Shown: positions 45,198 through 58,199, numbered from the stretch's first letter. The stretch is 64,000 bases of DNA from Dendrobium chrysotoxum (GCA_019925795.1 CM034307.1:37845201-37909200); one strand, 5' to 3'. The notes: generated from the letters alone by a model not told the origin. A program made the numbers and translations.

Positions 45198-45648
45198 ATA
45201 CATAAGAGAATGAATTTTATCCTTCTTATAGGAGAAAATTATATAGAAGTATAAGCTGACTTATGTTTATTATTAACTTTAATTAGTTTTCATTACTAAC
45301 TTGTCTTTCTCTCGTATAATTTCAATGGATTGAGTGAAATGAACTTTTCTCAGAGTCATGTATTTTTACTTCCGAATGCACCTTTTCATTTGATTTGCTC
45401 GTCCGTTCACTCGATTCCGCAGTTGCTGGCTTGTTCGCTCACACAATCCCCCTCGCCCGCACGATCTTGCTAAGAGTGGTTCTAACATAAAGCCTACCCA
45501 AAACATAATGCTCGTTGAACTGCAAAGCCTTCAATCTTCTAACAACCAAACAAAACCCTCTTGTTCAACTCTAATAGACCCTTTCTTTTATATATATTCA
45601 AACCTCATGTGTTATAATCTAGTTAAATCATTTGAGGAAGTAATGAAC
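45198..45648. other. Intergenic, nothing recognised
   Basis: AT-rich sequence up to the insertion point of the large Tat element. The five bases before the LTR are tgaac. The partner copy would lie beyond the window. Confidence 0.4.
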
Positions 45649-46153
45649 TGTTGACCTCTGTTGTAGTGAAACAAAACAAAATAAAAAAAAATGCCAAATA
45701 ATCACCTACTCGTGTCGAGCCCATGCCGAGATCCTGTGCAAAATCGGCTGAACACGTAGCTGCTACAGTGTTACCCATCCCTCTGCGACGGCACCGAAAA
45801 TGTCCTCTCACGCATGCATCGCCTCGATAGAGCCATCTCTCGCGTCGTTAAAAGGCCAAGGAACCGAAGCCTTTGGCACTCGATCCCTTCCTCTCGCAGA
45901 GACACGATCTTCTTCCTCCCTCCCGATCGCAAGCCTTCTCACACGCAAACTCCACTTCGCCTCTTTCCCGAGCTCCAATCTCCGCAGACCACACCCGAAA
46001 AGCTCTCGCCATCTCCCTAACTTCCTCTTCCCGAGCTTCCCTCACACAACCCAATCCCGTCACCAACTCCCTCATCCCGCCGCCTCTTCCCTCTCCGAAC
46101 TCCAGGCCGACGCTGCCTCTCCTGACCCCCTTTCTTCTCCGGTCCATACACAG

Positions 46154-46199
<46 letters not shown>

Positions 46200-49100
46200 A
46201 GAAAGACCTACCTAGCTGAATCCATCGCTGCTCCTGACCTCTACCCGATTCCCTGTCTCTGTCCGACCTCTACCCAGGCCCAACGTTGGCATCCGACTCC
46301 AAGCAGCGGCCGAGCTTCCCCTCTCCTCTCACGACCTTAACTGAATCCTCCAATTCCAGGTCGAACCCGAGCTCCCTCCGCCCAGATCAACGCCGTCTCT
46401 GTCCGATCGAACCTACCCGTGGCTTCTCTACCTTATCTCCTGCTCCAGATCGATCCCCTCCTCAAGCTAAGAGCTCAACTTGGCCGAATCCTCTAAATAC
46501 CTGATCCAAGCCAACCCAACCTAGGTATATGCTCATTTTGTTTTATTTTACTTTATTAGCTACTAACTATTATTAGTTAATTATTGATGTAATTATTAAC
46601 CACAATGATAATTAATTATCATTATTTAGATATTGATGTTAGTATTAATATTAAGATTAATATTAAGATGATTATTTCTATAATCATTATTAATATTAAT
46701 AATGGTGTTAATATTAATATAATCATTAATAATATAATAATAATGATTATTATTATTATTATTATTATTAGATTATCTATATATATATTTATGTTTGTAT
46801 GTATGTGTTTGTGAGAGGAAATTAAAAAAAAAAGAAGAATGGGAGTGATTCAAAAAAAAAAAAAGGGAGAAAGAAATATGCAAAAAAAAAAAGGGGATTT
46901 TAAAAAAAAAAGAGAAAAGAAAGAAAAAGAAATTTTTGTGCCTTGGTTCATCGTGCATATTTGATAGCGCCAAACTTTGCCGATCGCCAAGGTATAACCC
47001 TTCTGAACTTAAAACTCCGAGAGCCCGCCTCGAGGCTCGCAGCGCGACAAAACGACCACCTATACACGCTTTTCTTAGCGTGGTGGGAGGAAGTGCGTCG
47101 CGAGGCTTGCAACGAATCGGGTAATCACTTCGAGAACTCATTTCGTCGTTCGCGACGCACCGGCAAACCGCCTATACACGCTTTTCGTAGCGTGGTGGGA
47201 AGGGAACCCGGTGCGGCGCCTACGACGAAGTGGGTGATCACCTAAAATCTCTTTTTCGACATTCGCGGCGCGCCGGCAAACCGCCTATACACGCTTTTCG
47301 TAGCGTGGTGGGATGGAAAGCCGGTGCGGCGCCTATGGCGAGAAGGGGATATTCATAAGTACCCGCTCGCGGGGAAACAACTGTGTTTTTCAAACAGGTG
47401 CTGTCGAAGACCCATACACGCTTTTCGTAGCGTGGTGGGGGATTGAAGATTTTATACGGCCGCGGTGTCCTCGAAAGAGGGCACCTACCATACACGCTTT
47501 TCTTAGCGTGGTGGGAAAGGCCCAGTTTTCCGTAATTTCCCCTAAACGGGGGAGATGCCGGAATGCTGCCGAAATTTTGGGTGAACAGAAGACAACACTT
47601 GGACTTTATTTGGACAATCAAAGGACTCAATTTGAACAATGAATTGAACGTAAAACAAGCCTAAAATGAACATAAAATCTAAATCAAAGTCAATTAAATG
47701 GTGCTGAATTGAACTCATATTTGGACAAGATTTGGGGCTTGAACTCGAACATGTAAACTCAAGTCAAACTTGATTTGAACTTGCAAAGCTACAGAGGACT
47801 TGAGTTCGAATGACAAACTTGTGAACTTGAATTCAAACAAAATGAAAGAGGACTTGGACTTGCACATTAATGACAAAGAACTCAGACTACAAGGGGACAA
47901 GTACTTGAATCAGCTTTGAACAGCAGGGAATCATTTATTGAACTCAAATGACTTTGAGCTTGAATATGAACATACACAAGGAGCTTGATAATGCTTAAAA
48001 CAAGATTATGGCTTGCAAGATAATATGCTTTGACTTGGATGCAAGTGAACATGTACATAATGATGGAAGCATAAAGGATATCATTCACGTGAATGATGAT
48101 GATTAGTCCACAATATTTATCTCAAGAATATGACTGAGTGACTTAGAATAATTGCAAAAGCTACAAGGATGCGCAATGAATGCAATAACATCCTCATCAT
48201 CAATAATAATTCGGCATACAATGAATGATATTGATTTCTACAATGACAGATGTAGTAGACTCCTGTAGCAGTTTCTGCAATATTAGATGCATCATACCTA
48301 CAAGCAATGTAATGAACATGATGATTCACTGTCCATCATACACGATGAATATAGTAGTTCTATAAGCAAAGCAAGAAGAATGTGAAAACAACCACTTGAT
48401 TGTTATATATATAAAAGATCACAAGCAAACACATCAACCTTCCTACAAACAACCAACTCTCTTGTAAACACACATATTGCAAGCACTAACGAAAGATCAT
48501 AATATCTTGGAGATACAAAGGACAGTCACAATAAGCTTAATCATATGCTCATGAACAAAGTGTAAAGACGATGCAGCAAATATAGTCGAGGTTCACTGGC
48601 AGTCCATTCATAGATAAGAGTCAAAAGTATGGCATTGCACATGATAGACTGCATAAAGGTGATAACAAGCAGCATGTGATGAACACTATGACACTCCTAC
48701 AATCAACAATGGTGCAGTGTCAAACAAGTGAATTAATCCCTTACAAACCAATGATTATTGTCTTAGGATGGCAGATCCGTCCTTACAAGCAAGTACATAA
48801 AACCACCTGAGATTGGCGAAAGGTGGATATGAAGCAAGCACAATAGCTCTTCTACACTTATGTCCGAGAAATTGGAATGAACATAATCATTTCTCGTGAA
48901 CAAAGACCGATGATACGACGTACTTGTGAGTAGCAATGGTGGGTATATCGTAAGTATAACGAACCCTTGTGGACATAAGTACAAATAACATCTACAATAG
49001 TGGTGATTGAGATGTTGCGAGTGTATCAGGCAAATGTAGAAGATCTGCAATACATACAATCTCTCTACGAGTACATATGTATGTAAAACATGTCACTCGT

Positions 49101-50905
49101 GGGTAGATGCAGAAAGACTTCAGTAAATACAGTATCCTGAAGTCAATTCCAATCTATGAATGAAAACATCTACCTGCCTACCAGCAACAGTTGTGGAGAT
49201 CGTACGACGCCACGCCACCGGATCCGCAACTTTCATGCAAGCGGACAGAAGGCGTCTACAAGCTTCCAAGCAAATGCTGCATTTAAACGGTGGTTTCCCA
49301 CATTGCTGATCAGCGTCAAATATCCCAAAAATGTATCCCCGCATGTGCACCATAATTTATATATACTCAGGTACACATAAGGGGATGTATCATAAACCCG
49401 CATGGGCCCCGGCGAGCGTGTTATTGGTACACACGTGACGTCTAGGGATGCTTCGCGGGTCAATCAGTGAATTCTAGTTCGAGCCCGATCCTCCTATACG
49501 GGTAGATAGGAGTCGACACGGCTCGAACCATTAAATAAATATACGGTCGTGAGATCGACCGGGATATTTATTTTATACATTCATATTAGGCCTTCAAGGC
49601 CTATAATCAAGAGAATTCACTTACAAAGGCGCAAAGCCTACAAAACCCGATCCTCTATCGATAGCCCGATAGAGTCGACAAGGTTCAACTCATAAATAAA
49701 AATAACCCCAAACACCCCGATGATGGCTGCGTTGAATGCAGATCTCAACCGGAGGGGTTAATTTCAAATATCTCAAAATGCCCTCAAACCTCAAATATTT
49801 TCAACTGACCTTAAGGTCGCCCCGATGATGGCCGTGTTGAATGCAAATCTCAACCGGAGGGGTCCACACAGATCATTTCAAATACCACCCAAATACCCAA
49901 AACTCCACAAAAATGCCCAAAATCCTAAGCTCCGAAAATATTTAAAATTGAAATCCACCCATCAACCACTTAAAGCAAAATTCATCCACCCTCCGCAACA
50001 GTTTGCCGAGGTGGACAAATTAAAATATACTTCAGCTCACATAGAGCTAATGCCTAGTCGAAAATATCACTAGGATCCATTCTCAAACAATCTCCTGCCA
50101 GCAAAGACGTGGTACGAGTCCTCTAACCGGCAGTTTCGCCGTCAAATGGCACTGCAGGATAAACGGTTATGACTCGGGGCCCTCTGAACCAGGTGGTTGC
50201 CGCCAAATGGCATCATTATATTATGGTTATGGCCAGAGCCCGTATGCTCCCCAATGGCATCAAATCTTTGAGATATTAATCAATAGGATATGATCGATAG
50301 GGCACAAAGCCCTCTGTTAGCTAAGGTGGATTCAAATTTGTCCCCTTAGACAAATACCCACCCCAGGTCTACAAGGTACCCTTGGACGAAGCAACCCATG
50401 GCTGCCGACAAGGATCCTTCTGTCAGGTTGGGTCGACTACCTCCTCTGACTAAGTAGACCAGGGAACACGATGGCCCGGGATGACGGAACCATGGGATCT
50501 TGATCGGGTCTATCATCCATTCCCCCACCATCTGCTTTAAGTGCAAGATGGTGAAATTTCTTTTTTTAAATATCAAATCTTCCAAACTCTCCAATTTCTA
50601 AACCCATGCTGCTACTATACACCAGATATCACGTATATCTACGTATCTGATTGACGACTAGCCTTAATCGAAAGTTCTCTCTCGTTACCGGGAGGGGTAG
50701 TTAACTATAGGGGCTTGCGCCTATAGGAAACCAGAACTCAGATCATAAAGTCCTCACAAAATGAGGGCGAAATCTCTGGGTAGTGTCTTATCTACAAACC
50801 CATCTGCCTTCCAAAATTTACCCCGGAACTTATTTCGTTAAAACTCCCTCCCGAAGAAAGCACAAAAGTCGGGCGGAGGCCAGGGCCGAATTTTCGGAGC
50901 CCACA
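45649..50905 (+). repeat. 5' LTR (5257 bp) of the Tat element
   Basis: It starts tgttgacctctg and ends ggagcccaca. Modules in order are: a CT/GC-rich block (45780-46500) with a (ga)n run at 46157-46193; an AT/tta-rich block (46540-46800); A-runs (46820-46935); five hairpins (47060-47520); the G-run module (47530-47575); a degenerate gaactt-rich stretch (47590-49330); and the conserved 3' 1.5 kb (49390-50905). Promoter, transcription start and polyadenylation sites must lie here, but I cannot fix them. Open frames of 100-155 codons in the CT-rich block are not genes. Confidence 0.92.
47060..47520 (+). repeat. Five cacgct-N6-agcgtg hairpins, 5' LTR
   Basis: Hairpin starts lie near 47065, 47177, 47290, 47417 and 47493. 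Stem cacgct/agcgtg is perfect in all five. The loop is tttctt or tttcgt. Each is followed by gtggg. The 76-127 bp between units also share ccggtgcggcgcctac-type sequence. Confidence 0.85.
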
Positions 50906-50910
50906 GATTT

Positions 50911-50930
50911 CTGGCGACTCCATTGGGGAT
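50911..50930 (+). other. Primer-binding site of the Tat element
   Basis: ctggcgactccattggggat starts 5 nt after the LTR end. It matches the tggcgactcc-type site reported for Tat/Ogre elements, usually assigned to an arginine tRNA. The tRNA identity is from memory of the lineage. Confidence 0.7.
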
Positions 50931-51192
50931 TGGTTTCTCTTTCCATCTTTGGCTAGTCGTCTCAGTGCCATAGTAGCAGCTATTTTCAACCCGGATTCAA
51001 AATTCTGAATCTTTCAAAATGATCATTTAATGAATCAAAATTTTAATATTCTTAAAATGATCATTCAAACAAATCTATTAGGACAACGTATTTAGTAGTG
51101 TTTTAAATTTGTATTATTTGAATGTGCTTGCTAATGTTATCTGTTTTTGTCTTCTATTATGTGCAAGTCTGCATTTTTGAAAGTGTGGGGTG

Positions 51193-52542
51193 ATGTATCA
51201 AATTTTGATCACTAACCCTTACCTTTCATTTATGCAGATGGATCTACAGAACACACCAATGACTGTCCAGCTGGGACAAGGAGCCAGGATCCAACTGGCA
51301 AATGCCATTATTGAAACTGGAAATACCGGAGCTACTATCCAGTTTGGCAGTATCGACTTTCCAGCTATTACCGCAAGAGCTGCTGGTATCCCTCCATGCA
51401 GCATTGAATCTGAAGGGCATGCTAGGAGGCCCCACTCCACTGAAACTGCTAGCCGTCGTGTGCGTCTGTCAGCGCCACGACCTGCTGTCAAAGACCCTCA
51501 AAGGAGGATCTCTGTGTTTGAACGACTTTCTCAATCTGAGGTCCCAGCCACCAGAAGGATAGTGACTGATGGGAGAATCTCAGCGGTATCTACCAGGACC
51601 ACTACGCTGCCAATAGGGTCATCTGTACCTGGGAGGAACAATACTGAAGCTTCCTCTTCTGGAGGAAGGCCCACCAGGAGGCAGAGAAGGAAGATGAATG
51701 CTGAACTCCGAGCTCAGCAGCTACTACTGCCAGTGCACCCCTCGAATATGCCTGCCCCAGAGCATATATCCAACGTTCCTACCCGGAACAAGTTTACTGA
51801 CCTGAGATCGGTTAAGAGGAATAGCTCTACTGGTAAGCTGAAGGAGTCTTTCTGGGATCGACGATGTGAAATCTCAGCTCCTCAGAAGAGGAAAGAACCT
51901 GAAACCCTGTCAGCCCGGGTGTACAGGGTACTAAAGACTGTAAAGGAGAAGGGTCTGAAGAAAAAGAAGTTCCAAAGGCCATTGGTTATTGAGACCAGAA
52001 GGACCCCTCCGAGGGAAAGGTTGTCTTATGATTTGATAGCCGAAAGAAGAAGAAAACAAGTCCCACGCGGTGAACATCGGGGCGTGACACCTGAACCACG
52101 CGTTCAGGGATCCACCACCGAAAGGTCCCGGTGGAAGGGAAAACAAATCTGGAGGCCAAAGCCTCGCAGAGAAGAAGATAATAAAAGAAAAAGAACTGAT
52201 TCGGGCGTGACATCCGGTACAGCTTCCCGGAGATCCGCCCCCATCTGTAAACAATATCAGAAGTGGGTCCAAAAGAAGACCCATGATGATGCTCCTCCCA
52301 ACGGTAGACAGCTTGGAGAATCCTTCAAGGGATCCCGTCGCTCACCAACTCCTTCCAAGGAAGAGACGACCAACTTCGACCGTAGCCCACGGGTCGAAGA
52401 GATCTTCCTGCCTAACCAAGAACCGGAGATCCAATGGCGTCGCCGCTCGGAGATCCGAGTATTAGAAGAAGGAGAAGAAGATATGGGAGAAGAAAATATT
52501 GAAGAATACATGGAAGAAAATTTGGAAGAAAATATGGAATGA
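51193..52542 (+). CDS. ORF1-like N-terminal protein of the Tat element
   Basis: This is an open frame of about 449 codons ahead of gag. I start it at the first ATG, 51193. A second candidate, ATG 51238 (MDLQNTPMTVQLGQGARIQL), directly follows an acceptor-like tttatgcag, so a spliced start is possible. The product is strongly basic (Arg/Lys-rich, KEKGLKKKKFQRP, KGKQIWRPKPRREEDNKRKR) and ends in an acidic EE.MEENLEEN repeat. It has no domain I know. Extra ORFs before gag are typical of Ogre-like elements, and their role is unsettled. TGA at 52540-52542 ends it, but the same frame continues into gag and the EEN repeat goes on beyond the stop, so ORF1 and gag were probably one frame. Confidence 0.75.
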   Translation: MYQILITNPYLSFMQMDLQNTPMTVQLGQGARIQLANAIIETGNTGATIQFGSIDFPAITARAAGIPPCSIESEGHARRPHSTETASRRVRLSAPRPAVKDPQRRISVFERLSQSEVPATRRIVTDGRISAVSTRTTTLPIGSSVPGRNNTEASSSGGRPTRRQRRKMNAELRAQQLLLPVHPSNMPAPEHISNVPTRNKFTDLRSVKRNSSTGKLKESFWDRRCEISAPQKRKEPETLSARVYRVLKTVKEKGLKKKKFQRPLVIETRRTPPRERLSYDLIAERRRKQVPRGEHRGVTPEPRVQGSTTERSRWKGKQIWRPKPRREEDNKRKRTDSGVTSGTASRRSAPICKQYQKWVQKKTHDDAPPNGRQLGESFKGSRRSPTPSKEETTNFDRSPRVEEIFLPNQEPEIQWRRRSEIRVLEEGEEDMGEENIEEYMEENLEENME

Positions 52543-52584
52543 TACATTGAAGAAAACTTAGAAGATGTAAACAACACCTTAGAC

Positions 52585-54393
52585 ATGGAAGTGGTCTACA
52601 TGGTGAGGCATATCAACGTCGATGATGAAGCCTACTACGATGAAGGTGAAGATGATGATGACCATTGGCAACCGCTGCCTAGACAAGTATATCGGCGCCG
52701 CACTGGCAGAGGTGGTCATTCCCAAGGAGAAGAGGAAGTTGAGGAGGTAGAAGGGAATCTCCCTGATGCCGAAAACATCACACTCGCTGATATGCGGCGA
52801 CAGATGAGACGGCAAATGAGAGCCAAAGACAGAGAAATCTCTCAGTTGAATGAAAAGATGACGGAGATGATGACTCAAATGACAATGATGATGCAGATGA
52901 TGCAAAGAAATGTTGCAGTGGGTTCTATGCCCAATCCTCCCCCTGATCCTCCAAACTTCCAAGCGCCGCAAGTATCAGGAGTACGTAGAACTCCTGAAGA
53001 TGGTAATGAAGTTAATAATATCACTCGCCAACCCACTCCGCAGAATATTGCAAGTACCTCCGAGCCCGTGACTGCTGCGCAGCTTGAAGGGATTATTACC
53101 GAGAGGATTAAGGCTATTATAGCTATTGATCAGGCAGAGAAATTGGTGGGTAAAGGTCGTCCGTACCCTGCTGAATATGATCAGGTGCCATATCCGAAGG
53201 GATATTCCGTGCCAAAGTTTAACACTTTTGATGGAAATAAAAATCCTAGACATCACCTAGCACAATTCAAAGCCACCTGCGGGAACACTGGAGGAAACGA
53301 TGCTCTACTCTTCCGACAATTCGTTAGCAGTTTGACGGCAGCTGCTTTCGAATGGTACGCTGAACTACCAAATGACTCTGTAAAGACATTTGCAGAGTTA
53401 GAAAATATGTTCGTGAAGAGGTTCGCCAGTGCGACCGAGAAAATAACGATCGCTGACCTTGCTCTGAATAAGAGAAAGAAGGAAGAATCAGTGACCAAAT
53501 ACATCACTCGCTGGCGCAATCTAAGCATGAAATGTGAGCAGCAGCTCGAAGAAGAGCATGCCGTACAGTTGTTAATGGGAAACATTGATAACAAAATGCA
53601 ACCATTCCTGTGCATGGCTACTATCACCACATTTCAGGATCTACTGGACAGAGTGGCGAAGTTTGAGAAATTAAATTTATCAAAATCAGAGAATTATTCT
53701 GATAAGCCTAAGAAAACCAAAGCCTCAGGTGCTAGAAGAGGTGAGGCTGACTTCATATTTTTCTCCAGAGCTGATAAGGAGAAACAGATGACGTATAATG
53801 TAGACAAAGGCAAGCAGCCGATGCAATATCAAGAAAAGCCTAAGTAAGTCTACAATCTTAACCCCCAGCCGAAGCTGATACTCGGGGGTAATGACAAACC
53901 ACGAACTTATCAGGATGGTGGAGAATGCCCGAGGCAAACAACGGGGACTGGTGATCGAACGTTCCCCTCCCTCAAAGATAAAATGAACAAAGAATATTCA
54001 TTTAAAAGGGAGAGTGTCGCCAAATTATTTCGACAGGCGTTGAAAGCGGGTTTAGAACTGCCAGAGTGCAAGAGACCCGAGGAGTCAAAACATAGTGGCG
54101 ACCCAAACTACTGCCCGTATCATCGAGTGATGAGTCACCCAATTGAAGATTGTTATGTCTTCAAAGATTGGCTTGAAAGAAAATATCGAAGGGGAGAGCT
54201 CACATTATCCGACAATGTGCTGACTCATCCCAGAAAAGAATCAACTCGGGTAGTTACGACTTCCTCCGTACCCCCGGTTGAAGAAAGGAAAAATGGAAAT
54301 GAGCCAGCTCAAGAAGAGCAGTGGGAGACTGCGGTCTCTAAGAAAACTGTGAAAATGCTTAAACAACTCGAAGGAGTTCCGGGTGTAAAATGA
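52585..54393 (+). pseudogene. Tat gag (capsid and nucleocapsid-like part), interrupted by a stop
   Basis: One frame runs from ATG 52585 to 54393 except for TAA at 53845-53847. A Met-rich coiled coil (QLNEKMTEMMTQMTMMMQMM, about 52850-52910) precedes a retrotransposon gag domain: PYPKGYSVPKFNTFDGN near 53190, AAAFEWYAELPNDSVKTF near 53340, then ESVTKYITRWRNLSMKCEQ near 53485. After the stop comes the conserved histidine/cysteine block CPYHRVMSHPIEDCYVFKDW (54115-54170). Gag would assemble virus-like particles around element RNA in the cytoplasm. The stop looks like a point mutation within the gene and not a natural end, because homology continues directly. Confidence 0.88.
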
Positions 54394-55387
54394 AAATCTC
54401 CTACGGAGCCAGTGTTAAATCTGAAGGCACTGCCTGTGGCACAGGCATCTGCTTCTAAACAGTTTCCCAATCAAGCCGGTCCTTCAAAACTTGGAAAGGC
54501 AAAGTCCAAAAAGAAGACAAAGTTAAAGAAGCCCAAGGAGAAAAAGACTACAACTCAAAGGGTAATTGACAGTTTGGATGAATATTACCAAACTGCAAGG
54601 CGTCCTATTAAACTTGCTGACTTTATGTCAGAGCTCAAGCTTGAGGAAGCAGAGGAAGTCGATGAGGATTCTCTTCCCACAGAAGTATGTCGGGTCATCT
54701 CAGTGGCTCCAAATGCGCTGACAAAAGAAGAATGTACTGAAGATATACCCTCCGAATCCTGTATAATGGTGTCACCAATGGACTACAGTTCAGAGGAGGA
54801 TCTATATTTTCCAAAGACAGATGGGTCAGACCCTGACATAGCGTCACAGATAGGACATGTAAATCTGGGAGGTGACTCTGAATCAACAGATGAATCCCTA
54901 GACGCGACAATGGCCGACTCAGAAGGAAATGCATTGTCGAGCGAGTCTGAACAAGAGGAGATCGCTCAGGTACAATTGAGAAGCGGCAAGATACTGCCAC
55001 CTCTGCCAAAGAAAGGAATATCCAATAAAGATAAGGAAAAAGAGATAGTTGTCAACGAAGACATTATTTCCGAGGATCCCAAGAAGAAAGATACTCCAGT
55101 CAGGGGGATAGATTATAATATCTTATCCCATCTGAGGAAGATCCCTGCCCAGCTCAGCATATACGACGCTCTGGTGATGTCTAAGGATCTTCGGGAGACT
55201 TTGATTCAGGCTCTCAAGGACCCCGAAAGATACGAGGCGTATTTCGCTGAGCGCAACCTGACTGAGGTCCTACAAGCTCGTAACGAACCATTCATCACTT
55301 TCACAGAGGATGACATGATGCTCGGGACTGCAGACCACAACCGACCTCTGTATGTTACTGCAGAGAGTGATGATTTGGTAATCAGTC
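54394..55387 (+). pseudogene. Gag-protease linker region of the Tat element
   Basis: The frame continues from gag across a TGA (54391-54393) and stays open to the frameshift near 55387. It begins Lys-rich (KSKKKTKLKKPKEKKTTTQ). It then becomes acidic and carries RVIDSLDEYYQTARRP and IDYNILSHLRKIPAQLSIYD, blocks familiar from Tat polyproteins just before the protease. No catalytic motif lies here. Confidence 0.7.
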
Positions 55388-55790
55388 GAAATTCTGATCG
55401 ACCCTGGGTCATCCATCAACCTTATGAGCTTAAAAGTACTAAGGTCGTTGTGCCTCAACGTGGAACACCTTGGGCCAGATAAACTTATGGTACATGGCTT
55501 TAACGAGAAAGGGCAGAAAACCCTTGGATCGTTTATGCTTCCTCTTGTCTTTGGAAAATTTCATACAGAAGCCAAGTTCCATGTAATTGATGCGGACACT
55601 TCATTCAAGGCGCTCTTGGGCCGCCCGTGGCTGCATGAATATGGCGTTGTCCCGTCGACACTGCACCAGTGCATGAAGTATCTCAGGGATGGAGAAGAAT
55701 TCAGGATTTCTGGTGATATCCAACCCTTTACAGTCCATGAAGCAACAGTCTATGAAGATGCGCAGTACTTCATGCCAAAGAAGCAAAAGT
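55388..55790 (+). pseudogene. Aspartic protease of the Tat element
   Basis: One base out of frame with the preceding region, ILIDPGSSINLMSLKVLRSL can be read at about 55388-55450. The DPGS box is the lineage's version of the D[ST]G catalytic site. Then come HGFNEKGQKTLGSFMLPL and the flap/C-terminal part FKALLGRPWLHEYGVVPSTL (to about 55670). The protease should cut the polyprotein. The upstream frameshift disconnects it from gag. Confidence 0.82.
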
Positions 55791-57108
55791 TATCAAACTC
55801 TCTGAAGGCTCAAGCATCAAATCCAGAGAGTGCAAAGCGACCTGAACAAAAAAGTGAGAAAAAGCAGGTGGGGAGAAAGAAGGCAACGCCGACTCTTCCC
55901 AAAGAAGCTACCACTTCCACTTCTAAAGAAAGGAAACGTGTACCTCACCTTGGGAGCGACACAGATGAAGAGGATGTCACCTCTACAAAATCCCAGAGGA
56001 TATGTCATTCGATGGACGAATGGAGTAGGGAGGTCGCATATTCAAATGATGATTATGACTACGACTTTATCTACATGAACACGGTGCAAGAGGTATTCTC
56101 TAGAAGGATAGATAGCCTGTCAATCTCAGACAGCGTGCTCGTAGTCACTCGCGTTCCCCTACAGTATTTCAAAGAAATAATTCCACGAGATATGCATAAG
56201 GTTGAAGAACTTATGACTCTTTATCTACCTCCGATCAAAAAGGGGATTGAGTCAGGAAATATATTCTATTCCGTAGAAAAGGATGAAGAAGTGAATCATG
56301 ATTGGGGTCATGTCTTCATCGATTCTGAAGAATTACTACCTACGAGACTACCTAGGTTTAATACCAAAGGCATTCAAAGAATGTTGCGAAAGTGGATCAA
56401 TGTTCTCACCCCCAAACGACAACTTCGTATGTGCCTAAGTCTCTGGTATGGAAGGAATCCACGTCCAATGCGGCGGAAGGAGATGAATGCATATAAAGGT
56501 ATTGGATTCGTCAGGCGAAAATGCATCCGGAAGGAGACTTGCCGAGCCATCACTTGCAGGGAAGTTGAACCCAATGACGAGTCTGATGAAGAGGTCTATG
56601 AAGTTGATGACTATGATGATCAACCTGTAGAGGCCAAGCCTGCACCCGAAGAGCTTGAAGATGGTGGACAGGCAGCCACTATGGACGAGCTAAAAGAAGT
56701 CAACTTGGGAACCGAGGATGACCCTCACCCAACATTCATTAGTTCCCTTCTGCCAGAAGATCAAGTGGAAGAGATAAAAGAACTCCTCTGTGAATTCAGG
56801 GACTGCTTTGCCTGGACATATGCTGAAATGCCTGGCTTATCCCCTGATGTAGCAGTTCATAGACTAGCCATCAAACCAGATGCGGCACCCGTCAAACAAG
56901 CTCCAAGGAGAATGAGATTGGAGATTGAAGAACAGGTGATTGCTGAAACCAAAAAGCTCATAGATGCGGGCTTCATTCGAGAAGAAAAATACGCTAATTG
57001 GATCACCAATATCGTCCCTGTGAAAAAGAAGAACGGTCAGATTCGTATCTGTATTGATTTCAGGGACCTCAACAAGGCGTGTCCAAAAGACGATTTTCCG
57101 CACTCCTG
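55791..57108 (+). pseudogene. Pro-RT linker and N-terminal half of reverse transcriptase
   Basis: A long charged linker (Lys-rich, then acidic around 56560-56700) leads to RT from about 56850: APVKQAPRRMRLEIEEQV, ANWITNIVPVKKKNGQIRIC, DFRDLNKACPKDDFP (RT motifs 0 to 2). The frame breaks at about 57109, where a small deletion removes the bases expected between the FP and LVDN motifs, and a stop follows at 57110-57112 in this frame. Confidence 0.88.
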
Positions 57109-58140
57109 GTAGACAACACGTCAAATTATGACATGTTCTCGTTTATGGATGGATCGTCAGGATACAACCAGATCAAGATGGCTCCTGAGGATGAAAGGCA
57201 TACGTCATTTAGAACGCCCATCGACATTTTCTGCTATACGGTCATGCCCTTCGGCTTGAAGAACGATGGTGCCACCTACCAACGGGCGATGACCCATATC
57301 TTTGATGAATTAATACATCAGAAAGTCGAGTGCTATGTAGACGACTTGGTCGTTAAGAGCATGGACTGGAAAGATCATTTAAACGACCTGAGGATTGTAT
57401 TCGAAAAAATCAGAAAATTTGATCTGAAAATGAATCCTCTCAAATGTGCTTTCGGGGTCTCCTCCGGTAAATTTCTTGGCTATGTCGTTCGTCACCGAGG
57501 CATAGAAGTTGATCCCAATAAAATCAAGGCGATCATAGAGATGCCACCGCCAAGAAGCCTCCGTCAACTCCGCTCCTTGCAAGGGCAATTGGCTTTCATC
57601 CGGCGATTTATATCGAATCTGTCGGGTAGGTGCCAGCCATTTTCAAAATTGATGAAGGACGTTCGCTTCAAGTGGGATGAAGAATGTCAGGAAGCATTTG
57701 ACAGTATTAAAAGATACTTGTTAAATCCGCCCATTCTCGCAGCGCCAATTCCGGGGAAGCCTCTTATACTGTATACGGCAGCACTAGAAGGGTCCCTCGA
57801 AGCATTGTTGGCCCAACATAATGAAGAGGGCAAAGAAAATGCACTCTACTATATCAGTCGGAGATTAATTGAAGCAGAGACACGTTATTCTCCCATTCAA
57901 AAGCACTGTCTGGCGCTGATTTTCGCAGTTCAGAAACTTCGTCACTACATGTTATCTCACAAAATCACCTTGATATCAAAGATCGATCTGCTGAAATTCT
58001 TGATGACAAGACCAGCGTTGACAGGTCGTTTAGCAAGGTGGGCAGTGCTATTACTGCAGTTTGACATAGTGTACATGCCACAGAAGGCGGTAAAGGGACA
58101 AGCTTTGGCAGATTTCCTCGCCGCACATCCAATCCCTGCA
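57109..58140 (+). pseudogene. Reverse transcriptase C-terminal half and first RNase H
   Basis: In the shifted frame RT resumes with LVDNTSNYDMFSFMDGSSGY. It carries TVMPFGLKNDGATYQRAM and the catalytic YVDD at 57334-57345. The tether and thumb follow (KFLGYVVRHRGIEVDPNKIK). The gypsy-type RNase H then occupies about 57760-58130 (ALYYISRRLIEAETRYSPI, KHCLALIFAVQKLRHYML, QALADFLAAHP). Its first acidic position reads LYTAALEG, a degenerate form common in the Tat clade, where a second RNase H takes over. RT copies element RNA into DNA. Confidence 0.9.
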
Positions 58141-58199
58141 GATTCGCCGCTCAATGACGATTTGCCCGACGAACAAATTATGCAGGTTGATGAAGAAGA

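Noticed and set aside
45800..46340. Open frames of 99-155 codons in the CT-rich start of the Tat LTR (also 62429-62969 and 3355-3971)
   Set aside because: They overlap in several frames on both strands, are Ser/Pro/Arg low complexity, and include the (ga)n run. No domain or splice context.
46605..46814. Ile/Asn-rich frame in the LTR (repeated at 63235)
   Set aside because: Product of the att/aat-rich low-complexity block.
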